A DNA stretch of 64,000 bases from Lucifuga dentata (taxonomy: Eukaryota; Chordata; Actinopteri; Ophidiiformes; Bythitidae). The stretch covers positions 62,001-126,000 of the forward strand of contig VXCM01003126.1 of the NCBI GenBank assembly GCA_014773175.1, in the 5' to 3' direction. Below, in pieces: positions 1 through 12,600 of the stretch (its first letter is position 1; each line of letters begins with the position of its first letter). Both the position numbers and the translations under genes were made by a program. Under the pieces are notes generated by a model. The model was not told where the DNA came from, did no database searches, and was given only the letters and a program-made list of their open reading frames with translations.

Positions 1-434
1 GATTATCTCAAAACCTGGGTAAATAAAGGCAAAAGTAACTCTGTGGGTAGATTTTACTGCATTAAAGAAAAGAAAAATGTTGTCATTTAGGTGAACTGAC
101 CCTTTAAAACTGGACATATATCACATATGTTCACTCAAGTGTAATCACCATTGTAAATTCAGTTCCAAACCTAGTTAACAAACAATGGAAAGGCTAACTC
201 ATAGTCTTTCAATCTTGCTTTCAAAATGTTGAAGAAAAAATAAGTAACTGGTTTAGTGTACATTTTTGCAAGTAGCGACAACATAAGTGGATCATCACTG
301 TAGGGAATACCCTTTAACACACACTTTATCATGGATTATCACCTACCCCTAGAGATGTCTGAGTCAGCTGAAATCCATATACTTGCACAGAGAGATCACA
401 GTATTATAATCTTTCTCTGTTCACATTTGGGCAG

Positions 435-1296
435 GAATGAGAGCTGCAACTCCAGTTACACCACCGACTTCATCTTCAACCTGTATTCAGAAGAGGGTAA
501 AGGCATCTTCGACTGCCGTAAGAACGTCCTCGGACACATGCAGCAGGTCTGTTCATGTGGCAAAGAGTTATTATAAGCCATAACTTACATTCCTGGTTTT
601 CTATGTCACAATATAATACGTTATACTCATACACCTGTCTGTCCTCTATCAACTACAGGGTGGTACTCCAACACCCTTCGACAGAAACTTTGGCACAAAA
701 ATGGGTGCCAAGTCTGTTCTGTGGCTGACTGACAAACTGAAGGAATGCTATAGACACGGTATGTGGAGCTGTAAGATTTCTACATTTTAAAAAAACCTCT
801 CAAATTAAATGTTTCTGCTTCACATTATTTATAATACCAAAAGGAATATATAATGTTAATTTTTTTTTCACCGGTTGGCAGTATTAACTTAGGTGTTCCA
901 CTCTTGTGCCCTTTAGGCCGTATCTTTGCTAACTCAGCAGACTCTGCCTGTGTGCTGGGCATGAGAAAGAGGGCGCTCACCTTCCAGCCTCTTGCTGAGC
1001 TGAAAACAGAGACAGATTTTGAGTAAGACTCACACATTTTACATATATCAAATATTACACTATAAACAACAAGGATAATAGCATGCATGCATAAGCAATG
1101 TGAATGCATGGATTCCTCCTGACATTTTTTACTAATCCATGCTATCTGTTGCAGGCACCATATCCCTAAGGATCAGTGGTGGCTGAAGATCAGGCCCATC
1201 ATGAAGATTCTGGCCAAGTACAACATCAAGCTGGACACATCAGAACACACTGACATGGAACACGTGATCAAGAAGAAGGGTGCTCTTATGAAGTAG
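435..1296 (+). CDS. pfkm: 6-phosphofructokinase, muscle type (3' end, last four coding exons)
   Basis: Exons read as 435-546, 659-758, 917-1022 and 1155-1296 (stop TAG 1294-1296), each bounded by AG/GT with matching phases. They encode the last ~152 residues of the C-terminal (regulatory) half of eukaryotic ATP-dependent phosphofructokinase. This cytosolic homotetramer converts fructose 6-phosphate to fructose 1,6-bisphosphate, the committed step of glycolysis. Diagnostic stretches are [48 protein letters not shown], the QP.AELK.ETDFEH segment and [16 protein letters not shown]. The GHMQQGG..TPFDR block belongs to the allosteric fructose-2,6-bisphosphate region of the duplicated half. Sequence is closer to muscle PFKM than to liver or platelet types (family knowledge, by eye). 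The catalytic N-terminal half lies upstream of the window. The C-tail (..[10 protein letters not shown]) differs from the mammalian one, as tails of this family do. The a/b duplicate status in teleosts cannot be decided here. Confidence 0.95.
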
Positions 1297-1740
1297 AAGT
1301 CAACTGCAGTCTCATCTCAGTGAGCAAATGGATGGATACAGACAATTTATTGTTCCATTGAAACGTATTTGTTCTTGTCCAACAATCTGTCCACATGCCC
1401 TGGTAGAAGAGCTGCTGTCTTTGTTATCCTAGAACACGATGTTTTCTAGCACCTTATATCACTTAGTACATTCAGCAAAACCAATTTTGCATAAGTTTCT
1501 TGTACATGTCAAGAAAGAGATTAAAGATATTCAAATTTCACAAATTGTCTCATTAGTGGTGTTTTATATTTACTGGAGTACAGTGTTGATTTCCCTGAAA
1601 AACAAAGTAATCACCAGGAGAAGATTGTTGTCAGTTTGATACTGTGTCCTGGAAACCATGATGCCACCCGAAATATACAGCACAGATAGTGAGGAAGAGG
1701 AATGACTCATAATTAAAGATTTGGGTTTTGACCTTGCAAC
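1297..1740 (+). other. pfkm: pfkm 3' UTR with candidate poly(A) signals
   Basis: AT-rich sequence follows the pfkm stop codon. I see no AATAAA here. The variant hexamer ATTAAA occurs at 1520-1525 and 1712-1717 and either could end the transcript. The end is inferred, not seen. Confidence 0.45.
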
Positions 1741-3139
1741 TGTGACTCAGGGCATAAAGGGCGAAGAAGTGTGTGAAAAACAGCCAGATAAGAATGCCTT
1801 CTAGTCTGCACTAAGTTGTATGTAAACAGTAAGGGAGCAACTATACAGCCTGCATGGCAGCTGAGAAGTTTGTCTTGGCATGTCCATGAAGTCATTCATT
1901 CTCTGCACTCAAGAGAAAATAAGTTATCTTAATATCCAAAAGTGCATATAGACAGCCATTGCAATCTACAGTATGTGTCATATTTAGCAGAAACAAGTTG
2001 TATTTATTGCATTCTTCTTTGTGGTAATATCTGAGATGATGTTGTCTATTAAGTTTAATGACAATTTATGCAGACTAACCTAGCCTTATCTGGTCTATTT
2101 AACTAAGAGCCTTTAAATTACCATAAGGTATGTGGTTATGTCTTACCTGTAAGTCACATAATCACATTTTTCCAGAGTTACAAAGAGTTACTTTTGTCTT
2201 GACAGGAACAACAGATAATCCTTTTTGGGTTAATTGAAGCATTTTCAGTGTCATCATGTATTCCTGATTTCATTTCAAGTTTAACAAAAGTGATTATATC
2301 AGTTTTGTTTTTTGTTCTCTCCGGCTCTACTTCTTTTTTGATGCCACACATAAGTTAATAACTGCAGATCAATAATTTAAAAAGCTGATATTCATTGGAA
2401 TACTCTTTGTTGCATTGCCATGACAGCATGTAATAGCTGTTGTATGTAGTAGATGTAGGATGAATAATTGGAAAGATGTTTAAAAAGGGCAGAAATGTCA
2501 CATGGACCTTCACAAATAATGAGAAAAAAACTTTGCTTACTGCTTCTACTGGACACAAAGAACTTGACAACTTGCTTCTTTATTTTAAAATTTAACTAAG
2601 ACAGAACTTATTTCATGCTGAAAACTGTAGGTATATTAATGTCCATAAAACTACAATGAATATATAAAAAAAATGACATATAGGTTTTTTCAGGGCTCGA
2701 TAGTCCACATTTCCCTTTCATATTTTTACTTTTACTTCTTCCACTTATTTTTGTACTGTACAAATATGGTTTTAAATTAGTCCCAAAGTAAATTAAAGGC
2801 TTGTTTTTTTTTTTTTTTTTTAAATCTTCCCCCAAACACTACTCTGATGTCATGTTTGTAAACCACTACCCACATGATTGCATTACAGCTCCATACACTC
2901 CCAATTTGCTATCACACCACTCAAATCCCAAATAAAATCTGAAGCCATAAGTAACTTTTTGGAAACTCCAGATCTTATATTGCTCCTAGAAAATTACATG
3001 ATGAACTCTAAATGCAACAGCCAACACATGCAAAGTTTTATTTTGCAAATATGATCTTATAGCTACAATTTATCGGCCTAGAGACATAAACTTCACCGTA
3101 TCCAACAATAATGATACTGATAAATACTAGAAAACTACA
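1741..3139. other. Intergenic, pfkm to larp4: no gene seen
   Basis: AT-rich spacer with a poly-T run at about 2804-2821. Open frames here are short and lack recognisable domains or exon structure. Confidence 0.6.
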
Positions 3140-3653
3140 GAGTGAGTCCGGAAAAGGAAGAGGAAATGGTTTCTGCAGAGGTCATCGAGAACTCGCGGTG
3201 GCAGCCGGGACGTCGGCGGAGTGTGTGTGCCTGCGCGGAGGAAAGGTGCGTGTCCCCAGTGTCCGCTCCGGTCGCCCGGTTAGGAATGCGCCTCACGAAG
3301 CCGGTGTGTGCTGAAATATTTGACGAAACTCCAGCTGGGACTGTGATCTAAGAAGAGTCATGGTTTGGCATCGTTTGTACAATTAGTATCTCAGCACGCT
3401 TGTTTGATTCATTTAGCTGACGTTAGCCAGGTCCCTTGATTCATAGCACGCTAGCTCGCTAGCCTCAGTCTGTAGCATACGGGCTAGCCGACTAGCTAGC
3501 TAATAAGCTAGTTTAAGTGTGTTGCTGCCAGCCCCGGTGGAACAGGAGAGAACCAGACAGCTTGCTGAACACAGCCGGTTTTTCGAGAAGAGGAGGTGGT
3601 GGCAGGTGGGGGCCGGGAGAACGCGACGGGTGGAAGTGAGTCAGGAGCGGCTG
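3140..3653 (+). promoter_or_regulatory. larp4: larp4 promoter / 5' UTR region (CpG-rich)
   Basis: GC and CpG content jumps at about 3140-3340 and again at 3520-3770, in contrast to the AT-rich spacer upstream. The block leads directly into the larp4 start codon. Between 3410 and 3515 it carries a cluster of GCTAGC/GCTAG words, also seen near the other promoters of this window. No TATA box is evident, as expected for a CpG-type housekeeping promoter. The transcription start is not determined. Confidence 0.65.
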
Positions 3654-6600
3654 ATGAGTTCAGACCAGGGCGGAGAGCCGCCGCTGCTGCAGGAGGAGGC
3701 TGATCCGGGACCGAAGACCGGTGGGAAGGACGAGGCTCCGCTGGGGACCGAGGGAGGGTCAGGCGGCATGGTGAGTGCGGCCTTTTTAGCTACCGAGCTA
3801 AGCTAAATGACTGCTGTTCATTGGAGACCTGTTAGCATCAGAACTGTTTTTTGATGCAATGGGCCGCCCTCCCCCTGTGCTCTGCGGACGCTTGTTATCA
3901 AATTACACCCAATATTAACTCAACCAAGACACATTTTAGCTCCATAAGATTTAGACGCGTCGATTTGATGAAATTTGCGTAATAAGTTGAATGAGCTATT
4001 AATACTAGGTGATCTTAGTTAAGCAGAACCAGCCAGTCTCAAACATGGCTCACATGGCAGACATGAATACTAACTTGTAAAACAGTCGAGTCAGGTAATT
4101 TTTAACATTTAGCGATAGTTCGATGCAGCTCTTTACAATGGCTAACACTAGCTTAGCCATCCACTGAGAAACAAGCAAGCTCATTAAGTAGTTTGCTGAG
4201 TAATCATTAGCTTGTAAGTTAAGTTATGACACAGTTGTGAAATAACGGCAGTGCTGTTAGTAAAGGAGAAGTACTGATGGAGTTTTTGCTAAATGTAGTT
4301 GGTAGATTTTTCGATTATTGTCTGAAGAATAGACGTTCATTGACTAACGTTATCTGCCTGCTAATCGCTCTGTTAGCTAACCCTAGCTAGCTGTGACATG
4401 CGTTGCAAATACCTGGCCTGTGCTGCGCTGCGCAGTCACCTGACATTACTTGGCTTTCCACGGCCTGTAACACAGACAGAAGTATGTATTGTAGCCATGT
4501 GTCAAGTTGCACAGTACAGAAATGTTAATGCTCTTTTGAATGACACAAAGGCCTCGCCCTTGGGCACGTTTATTCCTGTCTAAATGGTAAAAAGAGGTGT
4601 CTTGAGTCGTATTGTATCTGACAGCTGTTCTTGTCAGGTCGGAGAGCTTTTGCTAAAGGGGGCGGATCTATTGGCAGGTGGCAAGTGACAATGTCACAGC
4701 AAGAAGCTGGTAAATCGTGGACAGCTACCCACTCCTCAAAGTTAAGGAAAAGCTGCTGAGTGTTCTTTTGAGAATACCACAATTCAGAGTTAGTTGACAT
4801 TAATATCTGTATGCCTTTATATGTACTGTATGTGTGCTATTCTTGGCCACAGCAGACCTCTGCAGGCTCAGGATTTCTGCAGCCAGTACACAAGCCCATT
4901 TGATATGGGAGTAAGATCTTGCCTTAGAATAATGTGCTTTAAAGCCACAACTATGATGGCAAATGTCACATGATTTATTTATTTTATCATTATGTCAGTT
5001 ATAGTTTTGCAAGAACTGAGCGATATGACCCAACATTTCTATCGCAGCATATTTTGAATTTTATAACTGTGCTTCCTCTGTAGTTTGGGCATGACTTGAT
5101 TTAATGATGAGCAGTAATTCTGACATGATATATTACAGACAGATGAACACGAGCAACCTCACAACACCTCAAAACAAAAGGTGTTTCCCAGTATTCAGGA
5201 ATTGAAAATTGAAGTCACTGTCACTGAAACTTCAAACACACATTCACTTTTTCTTAGCATGTCAGTGTGCACTTAGTGTAACAGGGAAACATGACTGTCA
5301 CATGTTTTTATTGGCTTGTCAGTGATACCGCGTAAGTTAAAGGACAGTATTGGTGATTTTGCATGTTTAAGCCCAATAAATACTACCTAAATATGCAATA
5401 TGTTACTGACAACCAATTTCCAAAAGGTAAGTCTGTATTTTAGTTTTCCTGTTATTTTGCGAAATCCCCTCATCTTTGAAAATCAAATATTGAAGTGATA
5501 CATCTACCTTAAAATTCAATATTTTTCCTGCTAACTTGTATGTCCAAATGTAAGAGGGATGGTCGTTTTCTCATTTTTCGTTAAAAAGCCATCTTTTCCT
5601 GGGACTATATTCCCTGGCGGAGATATACATGTCTTCTGTGCAGCTCCACATTGGACGGGTTTAATATAGTTTCTGCGACAAAAAAAAATTAATAGATGCC
5701 ATGTTTGCTGTGATGGATTACCTGTCTCAAGCAGGCTTCAAGTCTTTACAAGTTTTAAACTACAGTGTGGTATATTTTGGGAAATGGTTTCAGTCACATA
5801 ACATGTATGTGAGTTGTATGCATTGGGCTCAAACATGCAAAATTGCCAGTCTGGTCCTTTAACAGCTGCAGTGGTGGACACCAGCTCTTAAGTTTTATCC
5901 ATCTGGTTTTTAATCAGATTTACCTGTATGTGGGCACTCAAAATTTTAAAGTATTTTCCTAGAGGTTAAGAGATAAATGACCTATTTTGTGAATGGGGAT
6001 CATGTGTTGTGTTGGCAGGATTCAGTTCTCTTGTTTACTTTTATATGAAATGGAGGCTTAACAGTATGCAGGTGTTCTTGCCAGCCAGAGATCGCACCAG
6101 GTGATTTCACTAATTGCTCCCTTGAAGTAATATTGAAGTAATGAGTGCAATCAGCTGTGTGTCGTGATAAGTTGTATGAAACCTGCATATTCTCAGTCGC
6201 CTTGGTGTGTTGTATGAGGTCACCATTTAATTCCCTGCTAACCTTGCAGTTTTTGCTTTTGCTGCTTGTTTTTGTGTGTATGATGAGGTTTTTGTGAGCA
6301 ATGATTTGTGTTCACACAAGCAACAGAGAAGTCATGTTTACTCCATGAAAAAGAAAAACTGGATTTCAGGTTTTGACTAAACCCTTAGCGAGTGAGTTAT
6401 TGTGTAAAACAGGCTGAGCACATTTATATATAATAAGACAATTAAATCATCACCTCCATAGTGTTTTCTGAAGTGCGGATGTGTGTGTTTGCTTCCTTGT
6501 AAAGGCATCATGATGTAATGTTTGATATCCAGTCCTGTACTGTTTAATTGGATCAAATTACAACGCTTTCCTTTTGATTTCTGCCTTGAAGGTCACACGT

Positions 6601-9600
6601 TACCAGATAAAGGCCATTTACTTTTACACTTCATAGCTAATAGGTTTATTTATATGTAACATGCATTGAACATACAGTGCTCAATATTTAATAAGCTATA
6701 ACTCTGTATGGTTTGTTGTATGAAGGTGTTTCAATTGGCATTTTATAGCTTCCAAATTTATTGAGGACTGCAAAGGTGTTAAATTTGTTTTCATTTTGAG
6801 GGCAGTGTACAAACACGTTTAATGCTGACCAGAGATAAGATAACAAATGGGAGGGGGGTGAACCAGCCTGAATATTATACGGATGATAATCAGTACAGTG
6901 TAGGTCGCATTTATAGATGCAACATATCAGGAACAGCCATTGAAATATAAATCAGCGTTATCACTGACATGCAACATATTCATTCTCCATGTACTTGTGC
7001 ATTTTCTGTTTGTGCCTGTGTGTTGTTGCTGCAAAATGTTTGCTTCAGCAACAAGTCAAATCTGTTTCTGTTTTCTTGTTGAGATTAATTGAACTCGCCT
7101 CAACCTGCTGATTCTGCTTTTTTTTTTTCTTCTCTGAAGGTCACTTCGAAGGGAGCCGGTCTGAACCCAAATGCCAAGGTGTGGCAGGAGATGCCTGTGG
7201 CCCCCAGTGAGGCGGTTCCCAGCAGCCCTCACTGGGGCCCTTCAGACATCACTGAGGGTGAGAGACGCGATTAAATATCCATCCACACGCTGACCATTTC
7301 CTCCCTCAGCTATCTTACTGATAGCATTTTTCCCTTCGTTTAATTTGTTGCCATTTTACCCGACAACCTCTGTGCACACAAGTGTTTTTGGTGCACACAG
7401 ATGGCTTTAAAGGACTATACCAGTGATTTTGCATGTTTAAGCCCAATAAAGACTATCTGCATATACAGTATGTTACTGTCAACCATTTTCCAAAACGTAA
7501 AACCATATTTTAGTTTTTCTGTTATTTTTGCCAAATCCCCGAATCTTTCAAAATCAAATATTCAAGTGATAGGTCCATCTTAAAATTCATGCCTGGTCAC
7601 ACTTGCACACAATTGTAGAAGACATCGTCATTTTAATTTCTAGATAAAAGCAGTCTTCTCCTTGGACTATATTGCATGGTGAAGACATACATTTTCTTCT
7701 TTGTAGCTCCGCGTAGAATCCGTGTTGAAATGCTAAAAATGACAGTACTTTGACGAAAAACTTAACAGATGTTTTGTTTGCCTTGATGGATTACTTATCT
7801 CAAGCATGTTTAAAGTCTCTAGAGTTGATTTTAATAGTGTACTGGAATGAACTGAAACCAATGGTGGTATGGAAGTAGAGGGAAAAAAGTTATACAATTT
7901 ACCACTCCATTTGTATGTTATGCAAAATGGTTTAACAGTCATGTAATGTGTATTTGGGTTGCAGGTCTTTGGCTCAAACATACAAAATCACAGGCCTTTA
8001 AGCCATACACTAAAGCCACGAGATGTATGGAATTTCGAAATGGACAAGATAAGGCAGACCTGACAATGACACCTCTCTGCTTTTGATTCAGCTGGAAACT
8101 CTTTATCTTGTTCACAGGCTATTCTGAGCCTTCATCCACCATGTGCAAGCAGTACACCGTGGGATTCACGGCCCTGGAGGACGGCAGCTCCACAGCAACA
8201 GCTGAGATAGCAGTGAATGGAATGGACCATCCAGAGTTGGGCTTTGCCCCTGCGGAGTCCACCACGGGGACCTCAGGTCAGCCGCATTACATCACATGTA
8301 TCGGTCTTCATAAACAATGGCTGACTGATGACATGATAATTCTGTTTTCCTTTCATTTGGGTCTTTTTTAAAAATAGTTTATGCCTCACAGTGTTCACAA
8401 ATTGCTTTCCATTCCATCGCATTAACCTGTTGATCAACACAGTTTACACAGTTTCTGTTCCTGCCTTTACACACACCCACATTTATATATGAAACTATGA
8501 AGCGAGGACAGAAAACTGGATGAAGCGAAGAGAAAAAACAGTAATTTGTAGTAATGCTGCTGTGTAACTGTACATCTCAAAATGTAAAGCGATCATTTTA
8601 GGCCTAAAACAAACATTACTTAAGCTATCATGTTGTGGTTTTTCGGAGTTTTTTTTTTTACTGCTAATATTTTATTTTTGGTTCGCAGTGGATCCCAAAA
8701 CTGAGGAGCAACCTATATCATCTGAGAATCTACGCGAGTCTCTGAAGAAGGAGCTGGAGTTTTATTTCTCCAGGTGAGAGCCATGCAGCCATTTATACTG
8801 GCGGTTTTTAGTGTTAGACACATTTTTTCCCCACTGAAAAGAATTCTAATCATCCTCGGTTTTGTTTTAGGGAGAACCTGTCTAAGGATTTGTACCTGAT
8901 GTCCCAGATGGACAGTGACCAGTTTGTCCCTATTTGGACTATAGCCAGCATGGAGGGCATTAAAGTCCTCACTACTGACATGGACCTCATCCTGGATGTC
9001 TTGCGTTGTAAGTAATAAGATTTGGACTGTTTCTTGATAAGTTTGATATGATTTGACTTCAAACCTCTGATTTTTTTTATGACCTTTTTACCTCAGCCTC
9101 TCCTATGGTACAAGTGGATGAGAAAGGAGAGAAAGTACGTCCTAATCACAAACGGTGCATTATCATCCTGAGGGAGGTCCCTGAAACCACTCCTGTTGAG
9201 GTAACTCGTGCATCCACATAAGTAAAAGAACAATTCTTACTTGCACATGTGTTTCTGGAAACACACGTGCAAAATTGTGGTTAATATTTCTGCTGAGCGT
9301 GCGACCCATTAATTTCTCCCTTTCACAGGAAGTGGAGTTGCTGTTCAAAAATGACAACTGTCCGAAGGTGATAAGTGTCGAGTTTGCACACAACAACAAC
9401 TGGTACATCACATTCCAATCAGACACGGATGCTCAGCAGGTAAAGAGCAGTCAAATGTCACCTTGTTCACACCGTTTGAACTATTTTGTTGACTTGACTG
9501 ACCGATTATTGTCCTATGTTCCCCTTAGGCATACAAATATTTGAGAGAGGAAGTTAAAACATTTCAGGGAAAACCCATTATGGTGAGTTCAGTTAGAGTT

Positions 9601-12600
9601 CTTGTGTCATTTTGGAAAGGCTGAAGATTTTTCTTTTTTTAAGTCATGTCACACTTTTCGCTTTGCTCTCTTCCTGATTTTCAGGCCAGGATAAAGGCTA
9701 TCAACACGTTCTTTGCGAAGAACGGCTATCGTAGCATGGACAGCAGCCTATACGCTCAGCAGCCCCAGAGCCAGTCGCAGTACAATTCTCCTCTCTACAT
9801 GCAGCACGTCTACCCCCAGCAGCAGTACCCTGTCTACGGCATTGTACCCCCCACCTGGACGCCTTCTCCCACACCGTATTTTGAAACTCCTCTGGTGAGA
9901 CACATTGGACAGGCGCACAAAAATGCTAAAACCCATGTATTTGCTAATTTATTTCACTCTCCAGGCACCTCAGTTGGAAACGTCTGCTTCCAGCTGTGAT
10001 CGAATGGCTCTTGATCATCACACAGAGTTTAACACTGATGGTTTCTGACCTGTGGCTTTGGCTAGTAGAAACTCTTAAAGGACCATACTGGTGGTTTTTC
10101 ATGTTTAAGCCCAATAAATCTATCCACACACACATTACATTATTGACAATTTCAAAAACATAAAACTGTATTTTAGGTTTAAGAAGGGATGGTTGTTTTT
10201 AATTTCTCTGTAAAAGCCATCTTCTCCTGGAACTATATTGCCTGCAGAGACATAATAATGATTTTAATAGCATACTGGAATGAACGGCAACCAGTGGCAG
10301 CCTGGAAAGTAGGAAAAACAATTCTAATATTTATCATTCCAGTAATATTTTTTGGGTATTGTTGTCAGTAACGTAACATGTATACGGGTTGTTTATATGG
10401 GGCTCAAACATGCAGAATCACCAGTATGGTCCTTTAAAACGGTTTAGCTGCACTGACCGATTTAATAAAAAAAAAAAAAAAAAAAAAAAAACAGTATCAA
10501 GGAATTATAATCGTGGCATCAGATCGCCCATTGTTGTATAACACATGACTACCAAAACCAGAATTTGCATGGTTTGCAGTTAGCTGTGAGACAGGATGAT
10601 GGTCCTTTAAATTCATAGTTTCAGAAACAGTTGCTACATGGGTAACTTACTACTCAAACAGCATAATCTGTGTTTAGTTACTTAGTTACCCACAGGTTTG
10701 ATGATCCACTCTACATAAGCAAAAAATTCCCATGCTTTTTGTTATGGGGAATGCTGAAAAGTCCATTGGGTGAATTGCAGTATATTCGCCCCTTCCTCTT
10801 GCAATCTGACTTGTTCCCAGGCAAATTGTTTTCTACCTAAACAGATTATTTTGTACTTCAAAAGCAGTTTTGTATCTTCACAAAATGTTGAAATGAACAG
10901 GATTTGTACATGTGTTTTAGTAAACACAGACTTTCCTTCATGTGCAGGCACCATTTCCCAACAGCAGCTTTGTGAATGGATTCAGCTCTGCTGGACACTA
11001 CAAAAGCAGCTCAGCTTCTCTCAATATTACTCGCCCGTTCAACAGAAACCGGTAAGAATTTTTATTTACTTATTTTTGTTGGTTTGTGAATTTCTGTTTA
11101 CACTGAAATCTGACTGCTATAAGCTCAAACATTTTCTGATTGTTTCCTATCATTGTCTGCATGATATTGTAAATGGTGAGCATCAGATCATCTAAAGTAA
11201 TGTGTTGTATGAGATAATTCCCCACCAGGGAACTGAAGTTCTTCACTCCCTGTCTTCTTACTTGTCCCCCACAGTGTCCCCCTCTATTCCAGAAAGAATG
11301 TAATAAATGCCTTCAGGTACCATTATTACCGTACAATAAGCTTCATCGCTATCTTCATCTCTTACCATACTGCAGCAGCCAAATAACTAACTCCATGACA
11401 GGCCGCCATGCCTTCTGCCAGTCAGATTTTTATGGCTATAATCCTTTTCATCACTGTGATAAGTGTTTGTCACCAGGTAATTGACCTGGATTCATTTGAT
11501 AAATGGAGGCTTGCCTACTGAATGGCAGCAGCTGCTGATTTGGATTAATTTTGCTTGTTTGGAATAACAGCCACCTCAGTTCTCAGACATCCCTCTTTGC
11601 AGCTTACATTATTACATGTAACAGTTTTTCTCCATCCCAACTAACCATCCATTTTATTTACGTATGTGTAGTTTCCCTTTGTTACCACTGCTTTCTGTTG
11701 TATTAAAGTTACATTACCAATGAATTATGGCGTGACAAAGAAACGTTGACAGGAGTTAAATCTTCGATCAGCCTGTCAAGCCATATTCTGTAAAATTTAA
11801 GCTTTTTTTCTCTAAAGAGAAGACAAAATGCACCTTGTTTCAGTGGTGAAGTGGCAGCTTGAAAAAGAATTCTCTCACTGGAATCTTCCCAAATAAGACC
11901 TGATGATGAGATCATGATGCGCATAGAGGGAAAAGCAAGGTGTGAAGTAACTGGCTTTGGTTCTGTCTTCTTCATCCTCCTCTTCATCTTTATTCCTCTC
12001 TCTGTACTCTCTACTCTCTCTTCTCTGTCAAAGTCAGAAACTTCACTCTTACCCCAATGAGCGTTCAGATTATGAGATCTGAGGGTCAAAGACAACAATT
12101 AGAAGCTCAAATCCATGTGACTGTATGCTGCAAAGGTTTCTACCAAGTAGAAATATGTTTTTGAGAAATGCCATGAGTATCAAAGTGTACTTTATGGCGC
12201 ATCAACATAAAAGCCTGTTTCTCTGAGTATTACATTGGCTTTGCTCAATGAGTTTGATTGGTTGCAGATTGACAGAGATATGTCGACATTAAAGTCTTCA
12301 CTTCTTTGACCAATCATGAGCACAAATGTAACGGAGAAACCCCCCTGCATGTCTGCACATTTACCCACAGGACACAGCATGTGGTCCTTAAAGGACCATA
12401 CCTGCGATTTAGCATGTTTGAGCCGAATAAATAACCTGCTTACACGTTACCCATTACTGCCAAATATTTTCCAAAATATACTACTGGATTGGTAAATATT
12501 AAATTGTTTTTCCTACTTTCCAGACTGCTAGTGGTTTTAGTTCATTCCAGTACACTATAAAAAATAAATTTTTAGAGACTTGAAACATGCTTGAGATAAG

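Noticed and set aside
3519..3653. Upstream in-frame extension of larp4 exon 1 from ATG 3519
   Set aside because: The extension is basic, low-complexity and unlike LARP4 family N-termini, whereas MSSDQ at 3654 resembles the LARP4B start.
10770..11195. 141-codon open frame in larp4 intron 9/exon 10
   Set aside because: It overlaps exon 10 in another frame and runs into the intron; no homology.
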